The translations under genes and the position numbers were made by a program. Positions 22,728 through 34,203 of a stretch of 64,000 bases of DNA are shown piece by piece (position 1 is the first letter of the stretch; each line of letters opens with the position of its first letter). Origin of the DNA: Evernia prunastri (lineage: Eukaryota; Ascomycota; Lecanoromycetes; Lecanorales; Parmeliaceae); NCBI GenBank assembly GCA_003184365.1, contig NKYR01000047.1, positions 1 to 64,000 of the forward strand, given 5' to 3'. The notes under the pieces are model-generated. The model was not told the origin of the DNA, did not search any database, and saw only the letters and a program-made list of their open reading frames with translations.

Positions 22728-23776
22728 TCAGAATGACTTGTTCTAGCTCTGAACTAGAAAACAGCCATGTCTAGATCGAAGAACAATATCGTCAAGAACG
22801 TAGTAGTGTGATGTGGAAAGGAGTTAATCTGTTACAAGATCCCGAACCATCACAGTCCTGTTAATATCGTTAGACGGCTTTGTGTCTGATTCTAGTGCTC
22901 TAGATACAGACTTCAACGACGTACTGTTCGCTGATGGCGCCAGCGAACAGAGCTTCGTCATCCCTTCCCATCTTGCGAAAAGATGCAGCAGTTACGAGAA
23001 GCTGTCTACCTTTTCTAGCGGTCGAATCCAAGTCCTCGGCTTCAGCCGCGTCCTCTGTATATTTGGTCGTCGCAGATGTCCGGGTGCACAGCCCAGACGT
23101 TCAAGGCATACCATTGTACTCCGTAGCTGCTGGATCCACCGCAATTATTCCTCTGAGCTGGTGGAAGACCCTAGGTAGCTGGCAAGGCGTACCCGGAGCA
23201 TACATTGCAAATGCTGCGAGAAAATGCCTCTCAGGGCGGAAAGGATATCACCGATGAATTTTCCGTGTGGATATCACATCAACACCCTGTATACCGACTT
23301 CTCGACGCTCGGTTCTCCCAAGGAATTCTACAGTTGTTCGAATACTGGCTTAGATGGAATGTTGAACAATTGAGAATGCTCGCTCAGAATATAGCAGGGA
23401 CTTGAGCCCCGGCTCATATAGAACCATCTAAAAGTCTTCCACCCTTAGATTTCCAGACACTTAAGTTCTTGGATTGGAACGTATACACTTTGTCTACAAA
23501 TACCCTTCTCTTCATACCGACATTATTCTCATTTTGAGATGGGAAAGGATTGAATGTAGTTTCATAATCTGCACGAAGCGGGTCCGACTACTGCCCAAAA
23601 TCCGAAATCTCACCGCACTTCGCAGGAAGGACGCAGCCCCTAACTCAGCCGCAAATGCGCGGCCGTGCCCATGAAAACTTATATTTATCCCCCTCGACCA
23701 TCGTCTTTCCAACTTTTCCTTCCACTTAACACTAGCCGGAGTCTAATGTAGTCGGGCACGACTATTCTCGTTACAA
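22728..23776. other. Intergenic with possible coding debris
   Basis: Overlapping forward frames at 22882–23405 (containing VAAGSTAIIPLSWW and VPGAYIANAARKCL in shifting frames) look like remnants of a protein-coding gene I do not recognise. No intact gene or RNA. Confidence 0.4.
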
Positions 23777-25442
23777 ATGCAACAATCTTCTGATTCCAGT
23801 AACCCCACCAACCAGCTCACGAGCTTGGGGGGTATCATTTTATTTATGTGGGCGATAGCGCTGATTGCCGTCTGTCTGCGGTTCCTTGCCCGCCGCCTTT
23901 CAAAGGTGGGGCTTTGGTACGACGATTGGCTTATGATACCTGCTACTGTGAGTATCCCTCCCATGATGAAATCGTCGACTACCCTATTGGTCGAAGAGGA
24001 TGATTCAAGCCCATACATTTACCAGCTCGTTGCCACTGCACTAAACTTCATTTGGGCAATCTGGAGTAAGTTCTTTCTCAATTGCACGAAAAGTCGTGAG
24101 GTTCTTTAGAGTATGCTTACCGGTATCCAACTACCCAACAGTGGTAAACAGCACGATAGCCCAATGGAAATGGATGCAAGACATAGGGGACAACCCTATC
24201 AACTATTTCGAAAAGGACTCCCTTCTGGGGTTCTACATCTCCCAGATCTGTTGGGTAGTTGTTCTCTGGATTGTCAAATGCTCCGTACTAGCTTTCTACT
24301 GGCGTCTTTTTAGTCGCAACGGCCGATCAACCCGGTTGCTTGTCTGGACGATTGCAGTAGCTGTAATGTGTTGGGGACTTGCAGCAGTACGTTCACTCTC
24401 TTCCATCCCATGGTTATTCTTTTCTATCAAGACCATGATCGCGGATCCTAACAGGAATCTAGTTGTTGATAACGATCTTTCAATGTTCTCCTATCGATGC
24501 GTTTTGGAAATGGGACTACGACCCCGAACCTATCCCATTGGAATGTAATGGAGAAGACACAGGGTTTCCCCTGCCTAAATATATAGGCTGTACGATACCA
24601 CATATTGTGACCGAGGCCGTACTTCTGATATTCCCGATGCCACTAGTCTGGAAACTTCAGATGCGCAGACCACAAAAGGTTATGTTAACCGCGATGTTTG
24701 CTTTGGGTGGAGTGTAAGTTCCCTGTTATGATTTCATTGCCCGCTTTGGAGTGTCAATCGCCTTTCTTTACTAATAGAGGGTCCTCATCCAGAGTGACGG
24801 TCATGTCTGGAGTCCGCTTGGGGTTGTTCTTCACCGGATCTGTTAATGATAATACCTACGACCCTCCTTTTCTTTTAACAAACATCGAGATTAATACTTC
24901 GATCATCTGTGGTTAGTATACAACAAACCGTCCAATTCCACTACACAGCATAAATGAAATAGACTGGAAATGGATATTGATTGTTATCACCAGCATGCAT
25001 GCCTTCCCTCGGCCCTGTATTAACATTCGTCTTCGAAAAGTTCGCACAACTGCGTAAGCGCAAAAGCACCCATAAACGGGGGTCCAAGTTACTCAAAGAT
25101 ATGGTACCGGTATTCAAAGGAGCGGCGTCGCCATCAATCATACCGTCAGCGAGAAAATCGAGTTGGCATCACGAGCCAAATCCCATGCTGGACTCGTCAC
25201 CAATTGTAGAGGCCGAGGCAAACCCACGTGTCCCGGAACTAGACGCTGAAGCGCCTGGACCACATATTCTGGAGATGGAAACAGTGGTGGTGACTGCTTC
25301 GGAGATGGAGACAGCGGAACCTGCATACGAGATGGAGACGTCAGAGCACGCATTGGAGTTGGAATCTCAAAGACCGATTGCCGAACTGGAGGGAACATCT
25401 CGCATGTCACTCTTGCTGCAAAGGGCTGTCCGACAAGAGTGA
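23777..25442 (+). CDS. Fungal rhodopsin-fold integral membrane protein
   Basis: Six exons as read: 23777–23947, 24026–24065, 24142–24386, 24463–24713, 24778–24911 and 24994–25442. All phases agree and give 429 residues. It matches the fungal seven-helix family often annotated as integral membrane or PTH11/SAT4-like. Landmarks are RFLARRLSKVGLWYDDWLMIP after the first helix, WVVVLWIVKCSVLAFYWRLF, TIFQCSPIDAFWKWD, EAVLLIFPMPLVWKLQ and the closing TNIEINTSIICACMPSLGP. The C-terminal cytosolic tail is acidic with a short EMET-type repeat. Members sit in the plasma membrane; some are receptors, others have unknown roles. It lies among relics but shows no stop or frameshift. Specific function unknown. 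Confidence 0.85.
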
Positions 25443-26429
25443 CACTTGTATGATGAGACTAGACTTTGCCCTTACTCTTCGCGTCAGGAAGCGGAGCATT
25501 CCCCGCAAGTTTGATGATCGCACTTTCATACCGTGTTACGGGTACCTTTGAAGCACTTGGTCTTTAGGTGATGCTCGCGGCTGAGGCACTACTCTTTATG
25601 TATAATACTCAATCCAAGTTCTTCTTTAAGGAGCCTGGCTAGATCAGTTGCGTCAGCCTCGAAATTCTCGAGCGACTCCTATGTCTCCTCTGAGTACAGT
25701 ATCTTCTCCTGTTGACACCTTACAATTTCGTCATCCGACCTTCGGCAACGGTTGTTAGCCCTCCTAAGTGGACTTGATAGAAGTCTTATATGTGTCGAGA
25801 TGAGCTAACGCTCGTTATTTGGCTCGTCACCAATCGTGATAGGATTTGTGTGGGTATAGTATCCAATCTCACGATATAACCGATGCCACTGTCACATTTT
25901 AGGGAGCTGTTAGTTCGTTAATAGCGAAAAGGGAGGATAATACACAAATGGATTATGTGTTCCATCTATTCAAGATAGCAAGCTCAATCTTGTGCCTCGA
26001 GACGACCGTGTGCGGTAGCGCCCAATGAGGGAGGAGAACGCTGAGATTTTGCGACAAGCTGATACCAAGAAGGCGGACCAGCCCCTTTCGCGGGATACCC
26101 CAGAGGCAACGTCGCAGTCGGTCTTCTCAAACAGTAACCACACTTATCCGTATTCTTTTTGACTTAGGGGGACTATGAAATTTTCTCGCTACACAGGATA
26201 TCGAAGATGAAGCGGAAGGCTGCCGGCGCGATCACCTGATACGGAAGTGGAGCGGAAGGTACTAAAGTCTGGACAAAACCAGTGTCAAGAGTATGCCATA
26301 ACAACAGGGGGAGTACATGGAGTGGTCGAGCGACGATCGGTTGGGGCAGATTCCTGTCTTCTTGGCGCCTTTGGCAAACATCTGATCCTATATTTCGAGA
26401 ACATAGTCGGTCTTCGTTTAACACAAAAC

Positions 26430-26570
26430 CAGTCTGCTTCGCCTGCTCACGCCCACGTAACCACCGTTGCTCCAGCAGTATCTTCCCCCGTGAAATCTTG
26501 CCGGCGAGGCCTATCCAATGGGATACACGAGCACAGGTCAAACATGCTTCTTCGCAAATGCCACAGTTAC
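26430..26570 (-). repeat. Decayed repeat, copy 2
   Basis: Partner of 22109–22256, same orientation, with shared blocks CCGTTGCTCCAGCA, CGTGAAATCTTGCC and TCCAATGGGATACA. The copies differ by several small indels and many substitutions, so the duplication is old. Confidence 0.65.
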
Positions 26571-26654
26571 CCAAACCGGCTTTACGACCCCTCTCACTAT
26601 ATCATTCGAGCTCTGCTCGTAGGCGCTCTCGTCTCTCCCTTTGCTCGGTCCGAT

Positions 26655-26679
26655 CTCGTTCTCGTTCTCGTTCTCGTTC
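26655..26679 (+). repeat. CTCGTT hexanucleotide microsatellite
   Basis: About four tandem CTCGTT units. They explain the Arg-Ser run seen in one forward frame here, which should not be taken as a gene. Confidence 0.7.
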
Positions 26680-26916
26680 ACGCCGCTGAGTCTTGGTGTC
26701 ATAGTCTTTTCACCAAGACGAGGATCTATGGATGCAGCGACTGTGTCGGGCGAACTCTGAACGTCTTGGGAGCAGATATCTCGAACAGGCAAGTCGATGA
26801 ACTCACTCCCTTTTCTTTCCCACCTTTCCAATCTTCCTCAGTCCCGCAATGCTACAGAATATCACTGCTACAGACATTGCAAAGAAGAACCAATACGATT
26901 CACCATAGCCCTCCAT

Positions 26917-28620
26917 TCAAGCGTCTTTGCGCGTCCGGTCCTCATACGATGACTTCTTGGTGATTGTGTTCGCGATCAAGATCGCAAACGTCATGCCGAT
27001 CGCTGAGCCAAACTGTGCCATGGTATTGAATACCCCCTCCCCCCCGGCCAACGCCTGCTTATCGGGTTCGTAGACGGATGTGACGATGAGGTTGGAGATG
27101 GTCAAAGACACGTCCGCGCCCATTGGATTGAGGAAGATAGCGGCGAAAGCAAAACACCAAGAAGGCCAGCCTGGATTGACTGGGCCATTGATAGAGGTGC
27201 TATACAGCAGATCCGAGTACACGTGACAATGATCGAACCGGCCCGGAAACGAGCAACAAGGTACGCCATGAGAAACACCAGCCGAAACGCCGGATACTGG
27301 ACCGGGTAGGAACCGTATCGTCGATTGGAGGGGACTGAATCCTTGGACGTGTTGGACGGAGAAACTAGTGATCTTTTCAAAACCACTGAAGGCCCCCCAG
27401 CGAAGAAAGATGTTGACGCACACAGTGGCGAAGAAGCGGTTTTTCCAGAGCGAGTTGGGGATCAATGCAGTGCGACCTAACCTCTCTTGACGACCGACCC
27501 ATAGCACGAATGCTGGGACTATTAAGATTGACAAGATCAGGACAGCAATAATACTAGCACTGTGAATTGCAGCCGTCGTACCTGTCAGAGCCCTGCAATA
27601 ATGTCAGCGTTGTACCATTGGTGTTTCAGTAAATGCTCTCACGCGAGGACGTAAGATAGCATTGCAAGCGAGATGCTTGCCAGTACGGCTCGATCCAGTC
27701 GACATGGCCTTTCAGCCCCTTTGCCATATCATGCTGTGGCATGGCAATGTTCCTTCGGTAGCTGCCATGCCGCGATACCTACAACGGCGAAATACACGAA
27801 TGGCGGCGAATCAAAACCCCCCCACCTCCAGCCAACAGAGCTAGCTGGTCAAGACACCACTCAGCATCACCCCCGTAACCAAAGCCTGCAGGCTGCGCAC
27901 CGCCCATGGTCGAGAAGGCGATCACTCCTTTGACGGCCCGGGCGGGAAAGCTGTGGTTGAGGAGGCTGACGACGGAGGGGAAGGGTGGACGAGGTAGAAA
28001 GAAGGCCACAGAACCCCTGGAAGATGATGAGCTGCGTGTGTGCCGTTCCGTGAGGCACCGCATGCCAAAGTGAAAGGCACCCAGCAAGGAACAGCCGATC
28101 AAATACATGAAGCGGCTGCCGACTGCAATCGGCGACGAGACCAACAAGAGAGTAGGGTACAGCCGCAGTTAAAGTTCGAACAGACTGGGACCTACGAGAG
28201 ACATGTCATAAGTTCACACGAATCTCAAACCGAGGTGATTGAACCCCGTGGCCCCAACATCGAGTCAATAGTGCTAGGATGGGGGACTTCACAATCATGA
28301 AAGGAACTTCCGTCATTCCCTTACCACAATATAAGACTCCCTTCCAGAAGCAGGTCTTTGGCGATGGTAGGAATTCCAATGATGACTGTTTCGTTCAGAA
28401 AAGCCGCTCATGGCGGTGATGATAGCCGCACTGGATATGATGAAAACTGTACGTGCGCCACTTAAGACGGCCGTCCGGTCTTGCAGCAGCCTCACCGTCT
28501 GCATCGTCAACGACTGTCGAGATATTCTTGGGTGAAGTGGATGGACGGCCATCTCAAGTCTGAATCCCTCGCATCTGAGGATGAGCGCATGACAGGAGTG
28601 GAAGGCGACAGGGAAGTCAT
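26917..28620 (-). pseudogene. Frameshifted DHA2-family MFS drug transporter
   Basis: Pieces of a 14-helix DHA2-type efflux transporter occur in order from about 28620 down to 26917 but in changing frames: GARTVFIISSAAIITAMSG; then LNETVIIGIPTIAKDLLL one base off; SPIAVGSRFMYLIGC; QLIIFQGFCGL in another frame; NHSFPARAV and MGGAQPAGFGYG; SSVGWRWGGF after a TAG; a long C-terminal frame with FLNPMGADVSLTISNLIVTSV and QALAGG; and, inside it, YLVARFRAGSIIVTCT in a different frame (about 27195–27290). A few switches could be introns, but the paired compensating shifts and stops cannot all be. Such pumps export toxic metabolites; this copy is almost certainly dead. Confidence 0.8.
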
Positions 28621-28670
28621 CTCGGTTGATGGTTTAATCTGCAAAATAGATACTTTCCAAGTAATTTGAC

Positions 28671-28773
28671 CTGTTTGTGACGAGGAGTTTGGAACAATCC
28701 CTTGATCCGTACGCAAGGGTAAAGAAAGCCTTGAAAGCTGTTGTCCTGTCGAGCTCTGCGGGTGTCCCTCTCT
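28671..28773 (+). repeat. Direct repeat copy B flanking the polyketide cluster
   Basis: Partner of 2824–2901: an identical 20-base start (28671–28690), then the same ordered blocks with a 12–14 bp insertion after the first and an 11-bp insertion before GTCCCTCT. It lies just upstream of the dead DHA2 transporter. Confidence 0.75.
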
Positions 28774-29041
28774 CTACCGAGTCAGTCTGAATGCTGAGCG
28801 AGATCAAGTCTGGGGTCCGCTGCATGCAAAAAGCAATGCGGAGTACGAGCAGCCCCGCTCACGGCCTGATGCCTTACTGAACGAGTTGACTCGAATGACA
28901 AATTAAATCCTTTCATTACCACTTCGAGCTATGTTTCTGATAATATGTAAAGTACTTTTTCGCCTCTCTACTCTTTGTGAAGAGGTGATAGCCTCGCTGG
29001 CACTTTCAAGCAAGAGCTTCAGCTGATCTACCAGCCATCAA

Positions 29042-31414
29042 TCAACCTTGACCCATCAACCCTAGAAAGTAAGTGGCAACAGGTCCGACATCGACCAATC
29101 CAGCGATGAGTCCTACATACCCATCCGGTCGAACCACAACCATGCATCCTTCATCTGTGCGAATGCCACACTTCTCGTACCCCTTTCCGTGAATACCATC
29201 GATATCCTTTTCATCAACAAAGACCTTCCAGTAATCCCAGCCATCCGCATCACTCCACGGGTGGAAGACGGCCGGCAAGTCCAGCAGTTCAACACTCTTT
29301 CGGCTTGCAGCGTGCACGGTGATGACTTCAATCCTCGAATCGATGAGATCCTCGCAAGGCGTGAATTTCCTCAGGAAGGAATCGGAGGAGGAAAGGAGCC
29401 GTCCGAATTCTTCGTATCTTTTGGCTTGGCCCACGCAAGATATGTCCCCGGCAAACACTAGGAGTCGGAAGCGGCCGTTGCAAACTAAGATTTTGTGGAT
29501 CATCGAGGGAACAGCGTCTGAATGGTTGAGGACCTGAAAGTCACGTAGGCGCATTCCTGGAATTACTTTACTGGCGAGTTTGCGAGTCTCAGCCGGGACT
29601 TCGATGACGAGCTGGCTAGGCGCGTACTGGATGAGGATACCGGTCGTGTATGTCATATTTCTCATATACATCTTTTGAAAATCTGTCAGCGCACTCATGT
29701 ACGCATTGCCGTCCTCGGTCCATAGGCTCTTGGTCCAGGCTTGTGCATAGCCGCGGTCGAACGAGAGCAGTTCTTCAGCAACAGGTCGCCGTTCCGAGCC
29801 GTAAGTGGAGAGTATCCTGGGGTCTAGTTTCCATTGCATACACGCTGAGAGCTTCCAGCCCAGATTATATGCTGGTAAAAGGTGTCAATTTTTACTTCCT
29901 TGCTAGAGGAATGGGCGACTCACAGTCCGGAATACCCGTGTTCATACCTTGTCCTGCCTTGGGTGAGTGTGTATCTAATCCAAATGAGCGGCTATTGTTG
30001 AAAATTGGCCTGGACAAAGGTTTACGAGCAGCGTCACCAACAAAAAACAGCCTCTCACGGATTGAGTATTCATCAACCAATCTCTGACCCACTTGATACA
30101 CTGACCACCAGTCACAGTATTCATAAGTAAGCCTGTATGGCGACAGAATTGTGTTAGCAATTTCCAATATATGAGCCTGAGTGTATATGGATTTGTCAAA
30201 ACGCGGTTCTCCTTCCTTGGCGAATGTCTGTGTTTGCAATTGCACATAAAGGCGAACGAGCTTGTCCTCGCGGGGGATCAGCATCAGATTGCCAGACTTG
30301 GCCGATCTGATTATACAGTTTTTACGGATGTCGGGAAAGTCGGTCTTGGGAACAACATCGATCACGCCTGAAGTGATTCAGTACTATCCCTCGGACAGAA
30401 GATGGACTCACCACAAAGAGATTCGGAGTGTTCACCACGGAATGGAACTTGGAGGTATCGCCTGGTCCAACTGCGCGCTCCGTCTGATGCGACAACATAT
30501 TTGGCCCTGACTCGCTCGTCGTTCGTGTCGGTCGAATGATTGATGTTGCCAATCGCCTGACCGTTCATTGAGTCCTGGATCTCTCCATTCACACTCTTTA
30601 TTGATGTTGTGGTGTCGCCATTGGTACGGCTTTTTGTTGAAATCCTCATGTGGCCATCTGCTGAAGGCTCAGCTTGCATGGGCTTGAGGTCGTTCTTAGA
30701 CTTCTCGTCCCAAAGACCATTCGTTCCTCGATTTTGTTGCCAGAAAGAAATATGCGTCTCGTCAGTCGGACGAAGAACCAATTCGAATGGGTAGTCATCG
30801 TGATGTGACATTTTGGACTCGTCGATTGTGATCGCAACAGGGACCTTTCCAAGCTCGATGTTCATGTTGCGGTGGGTCTGTGAGTTCTCTAACAGCATAT
30901 TCTCGACCAGACCTATTGGAGGTCGCGATAAACGTCACTAATGTTTATACTATACAGATGCAGTCAGGGGGGAGTACCCACTTTGGTTGAGAGAAATCTC
31001 TCGGACCTCATCGAGACCCGGTACTATGTCTGGGATGACATCTGAGCGCTGCATTTGGCTTGATTCATCAGAATTCCAGAATGCCACTTCATCAACACGG
31101 ATTGCACCGGCAGTGAAAACGCTGGGAAGCCCGAGAGAATCGAAGATCTGCATAGACACGATTTTTATACTATCTGCTTGTCCGGCAGTAATCAGACCAG
31201 GTTTTTTATCCACGATCCTGTAAGTCACATTGCTGTGGTTAAAGCAATTTGCTAACGTGAGCCTGAACACTGTCAGTGACATCAGCGAATCCTTGTGTTG
31301 GCTGACATCTAGCTACCCTGATGGCCCTGCTCCAATGATCAAAACATCAACTTCTTCGATCGACGACATTAGAGGCTCTGACAAGGCGATGCTGGTGGAT
31401 GACTTGGGAGACAT
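29042..31414 (-). CDS. FAD monooxygenase, phenol 2-monooxygenase-like
   Basis: Start ATG at 31414. The first exon ends in VDVLIIGAGPSG, interrupted by a 54-bp intron (31263–31316) before LTLAN. Further introns lie near 30909–30979, 30364–30408, 29987–30033 and 29858–29923, all with matching phases. Motifs in order: GAGPSG (FAD), AKYVVASDGARSWTRR (DG motif), GVIDVVPKTDFPDIR, GDAAHTHSPKAGQGMN (GD motif) and SYNLGWKLS. A C-terminal thioredoxin-like domain follows (LVFAGDIS to GCMVVVRPDGYVGLI), the typical dimerisation tail of phenol hydroxylases. Family reaction: NAD(P)H- and O2-dependent ortho-hydroxylation of a phenol. Apparently intact. It lies outside the repeat-bounded cluster, so a tailoring role is possible but unproven. 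Confidence 0.88.
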
Positions 31415-32197
31415 GTCACACAGTTCAATCGATACGAGGCAATTCAAATGGGCTCTCGCAAAGTCCGTAGGCTTTGTTCCTCGAGGTATTAAAGAAAATT
31501 TTCATGTGTGCTGATTGTGTTAGCTGATAGTTGCAACAATTTAAATTACGTCACCTACGGTCAGACAGATTCCAAGTTGCAGTGACAGTGCCAAGCTCGA
31601 GATTTCCGTCGCAGCCTCAGAGCCCTAAGTTGGGTCGTTAGAGGAGTCCTCTCGAGGCACTTGGTAGCAATGTATGATAGCTGCTGCTCGAAGTCTGCCA
31701 TAGTGGCTCCACCTCTGATACGTGTACGCCAAAGCAAGGAGCAACGTGGGACTGAACGGCCGTATGTTATTGGGTCACTATTGAGGAGCTTTCTTAGACT
31801 CCGTAAAACTCTGGAGGAAGGACCCTTCATCTCGAGATTGCGGGACGCTTCAGAAACCATTATTCGTCTCCAATAAGCAACATTCTACATCGGCAATGCA
31901 AGCTCCCGTTGACCGCTGATGTAGTAAGACGGATTTCGCTGAAAACACGAGATTTGGAAGGAGGGTAAAAGATGTTGAGCCCAAGGCCGTGTCGTTGTAT
32001 TGTAGCACAATTAATGGCTGGCTCTCGCAATGATGGCTGTAGAAATGTGAGCGAATGGTATGTTGATCGTCGTGCAAAGGTGCTGGATGCATCCCCGCCA
32101 GTGCCTCATCGAAAAGACCGACGGCCTACCTTAGGGCCATAGACCGGTCCAAGATGACAGGAAGTTTTCGACGGTCTCATGGTCAGATTATTTGTCA

Positions 32198-32224
32198 AAC
32201 CGGTCCGCCGCTACTGGACCGGTT
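32198..32224. repeat. Perfect 9-bp inverted repeat with ACCGGT core
   Basis: AACCGGTCC, a 9-base loop, then GGACCGGTT. Each arm itself contains the palindrome ACCGGT. Confidence 0.8.
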
Positions 32225-32470
32225 CCAACCGAGGTTTCAAACTAAACTTGCAGTGCTTCAGCAGCTTCTTCCTCCATGGTGTTAATAAAGCGTTTCGGTC
32301 TTACTCGAGAAAGCTACGAGCCTCTAATAGCTCTGGTTGGTTATCACTGGGTGCTTATGATGATATGATCATTGAATACTGAGATCACTCACTGTTGATA
32401 ACTATGGCTGGCGATGGAAGGAAATTCAATCTCGGCAGATCACCTTGCTACTAGCTACTATAATTAGTCA

Positions 32471-32509
32471 ACCGGTCCATGATACCGGAAATTCTCGGAC
32501 CGGTATCAT
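32471..32509. repeat. Second ACCGGT inverted-repeat cluster
   Basis: ATGATACCGG (32479–32488) and CCGGTATCAT (32500–32509) form a perfect 10-bp inverted repeat. It overlaps ACCGGTCC (32471) facing GGACCGGT (32497). Confidence 0.8.
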
Positions 32510-33070
32510 AGGTACCTTAGTCAAGCGGTTGCCGGTGGACGGTCGGGAGCTTTAAAATTTGGCTGATTCCTGAGGTCAGGCCCCACGTCAAAGCGGTTCA
32601 CGATGCAGCTCTCAGGAAAACTCCCTATACGTATAATAGAAGACCTGGAGTATATATACAAATCAGAGAAACCAGGTGCGGGCGGGTGGGGAGAAGATCA
32701 GGTTTTGACGAGAAGGCGGCAACGAGGAGCAAACAAGAAGGCATGCAGGGTGGCAGGCTACATATGGCTCCTCAGCATTCGTATGGGTAAGGTATGTAGA
32801 AGAGGATTATATTTTATGCAGGAGGAAGCCTGCTGCAGCTGCTTGCAGGAGGATACTCCCGCTAGGCTATGCATGACTAAGCTGCTGGGGGCTCTTCCCG
32901 ACTGTGGGGGTAGATTTCTGATTGACCCTCGGACACAGTCTTTATTGATATTGAACATAATTTTCAAACACAACCATTTCGTAGCAGCCAATTCCTATAG
33001 GAAGCGTGTGCTGTAAGTCGAACGCATAAGAAAAGACATCAACCCCTAAACCGTGTCATTGAGGCTCCCG

Positions 33071-34203
33071 ATGCCCAAATCTCCGAGACTGCTCCTCTCT
33101 TCTCGTCACTCCAGTCCCACCTCCGTCACTTCTCTTCGCAGCAATCACCCCCGGCGTCTTTCTACCCGTGTTCATCAAGCAACCATCCTGCCCATATCTC
33201 AAACGCACGGACCTTCAATACCCAAAGGCCATCCACCTCCACGCCTTGTAACCCCCCACCCCCTTCAACCCCACCATCCATCATCAAAACCCCCACCCCG
33301 AACCATGTCCACCTCCACGACCCCCACCACCCCCCTCCTCGTCCGCTTCTACGACCCCACCCTCCAAGCCCCCGACCCCACGGGCCTCGCCCTCCCCTCC
33401 CTCCTCGCCCTCCCGGACACCGACCTCGAGCACCGCCACGACTACATCCAGCTCCTCTTCCCGCTCCCCGAACCCTCCGCCTTCCACCCGACCGCCCCCG
33501 TCGTCGACCGCGCCACCTTCGCCGCCTTCCGCTCCCGGCCCGACCTCCGCGCCCGACTGGCCGAGTCTCTGACCCGCATGCTGCACTTCTACGGCTTCGA
33601 ATGCACCCGATCCGCAGAAGACCCGGTCGACGTCGCCATCCGCCCCGGCCCCAACTTCCCCCTCGCCTCCCGGAACTGGGTCCGCCGCTTCGACCACAAC
33701 CACCTGCGGATCACGCGCATTCTCCGCAGCCTGCGCGTCCTCGGCCTCGAAGCCCACGCGGCGGCCTTCCACCGCGCCCTCGCCGCCGTCTACGACGGGG
33801 GCCGGTCCGGCATCGGCGCGAAGTCGATGATGTTCGTAAGTCGTCTTTTCCCGCCCCGCTCATGCCCATTCCCGTCAAAAAAAAAATTGTCCCGGTCCCT
33901 GAGACATGTCTTCTCGCTTCAAGACTAATCTTCGGAGAAAAATAAAATAAAACACTGACACCGAAATCAATCCAGTGGACGCGGGCGGCGGAGCGGCCGC
34001 TGTATCTGGCCCCGGAGGACGAGGAGGGGCAAGGGAGGGGAAAGCGGAAGCGGAAAGGGAAGGATTTCCTGTACGAGTTCGAGGCGGGTCGAGAGGGTGG
34101 GGCTCACGGTGACGCTGACGCTGCTGCTGCGCCTGCGAATGGAAAGGGGCAGGGGCCGGGGAAACGAGGGGAGGGTACCTATGAGATGGCCAGGCCGGCT
34201 TGA
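33071..34203 (+). CDS. OGFr-domain (opioid growth factor receptor-like) protein
   Basis: Two exons (33071–33835 and 33976–34203, 140-bp intron, phase 0) encode 330 residues. The central part matches the conserved OGFr N-terminal region found in fungi: RFYDP, LEHRHDYIQLLFPLPEPSAF, APVVDRATFAAFR, MLHFYGF and NWVRRFDHNHLRITRILRSLRVLG. The second exon begins WTRAAERP and ends in a charged, low-complexity tail. The first ATG gives an Arg/Ser/Leu-rich N-terminus that could be a mitochondrial presequence; an internal ATG at 33305 would remove it. The fungal family has no assigned function. The coding strand is strikingly C-rich at third positions. Confidence 0.85.

Larger units (their letters stand above)
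25443..26916. other. Gene-poor region with repeat copy and microsatellite
   Basis: Nearly 1.5 kb without an intact gene. It holds the second copy of the decayed repeat (26430–26570) and a CTCGTT microsatellite (26655–26679). The open frames at 26173–26574 and 26247–26963 lie over the relic and the microsatellite and are not convincing genes. Confidence 0.45.
31415..33070. other. Intergenic boundary between accessory and conserved halves
   Basis: About 1.65 kb. Small frames (31561–31860 reverse, 32603–33016 forward) show no motif. From 32143 to 32509 the palindromic word ACCGGT recurs several times, including two hairpin-forming inverted repeats. Nothing else recognised. Confidence 0.45.

Noticed and set aside
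26247..26963. Forward 238-codon frame
   Set aside because: It runs through the decayed repeat and the CTCGTT microsatellite, which explain its length and its Val/Leu repeat.
33284..33772. Reverse-strand Gly/Glu-rich frame of 162 codons
   Set aside because: Antisense to the C-rich OGFr gene; composition is an artefact of strand bias.
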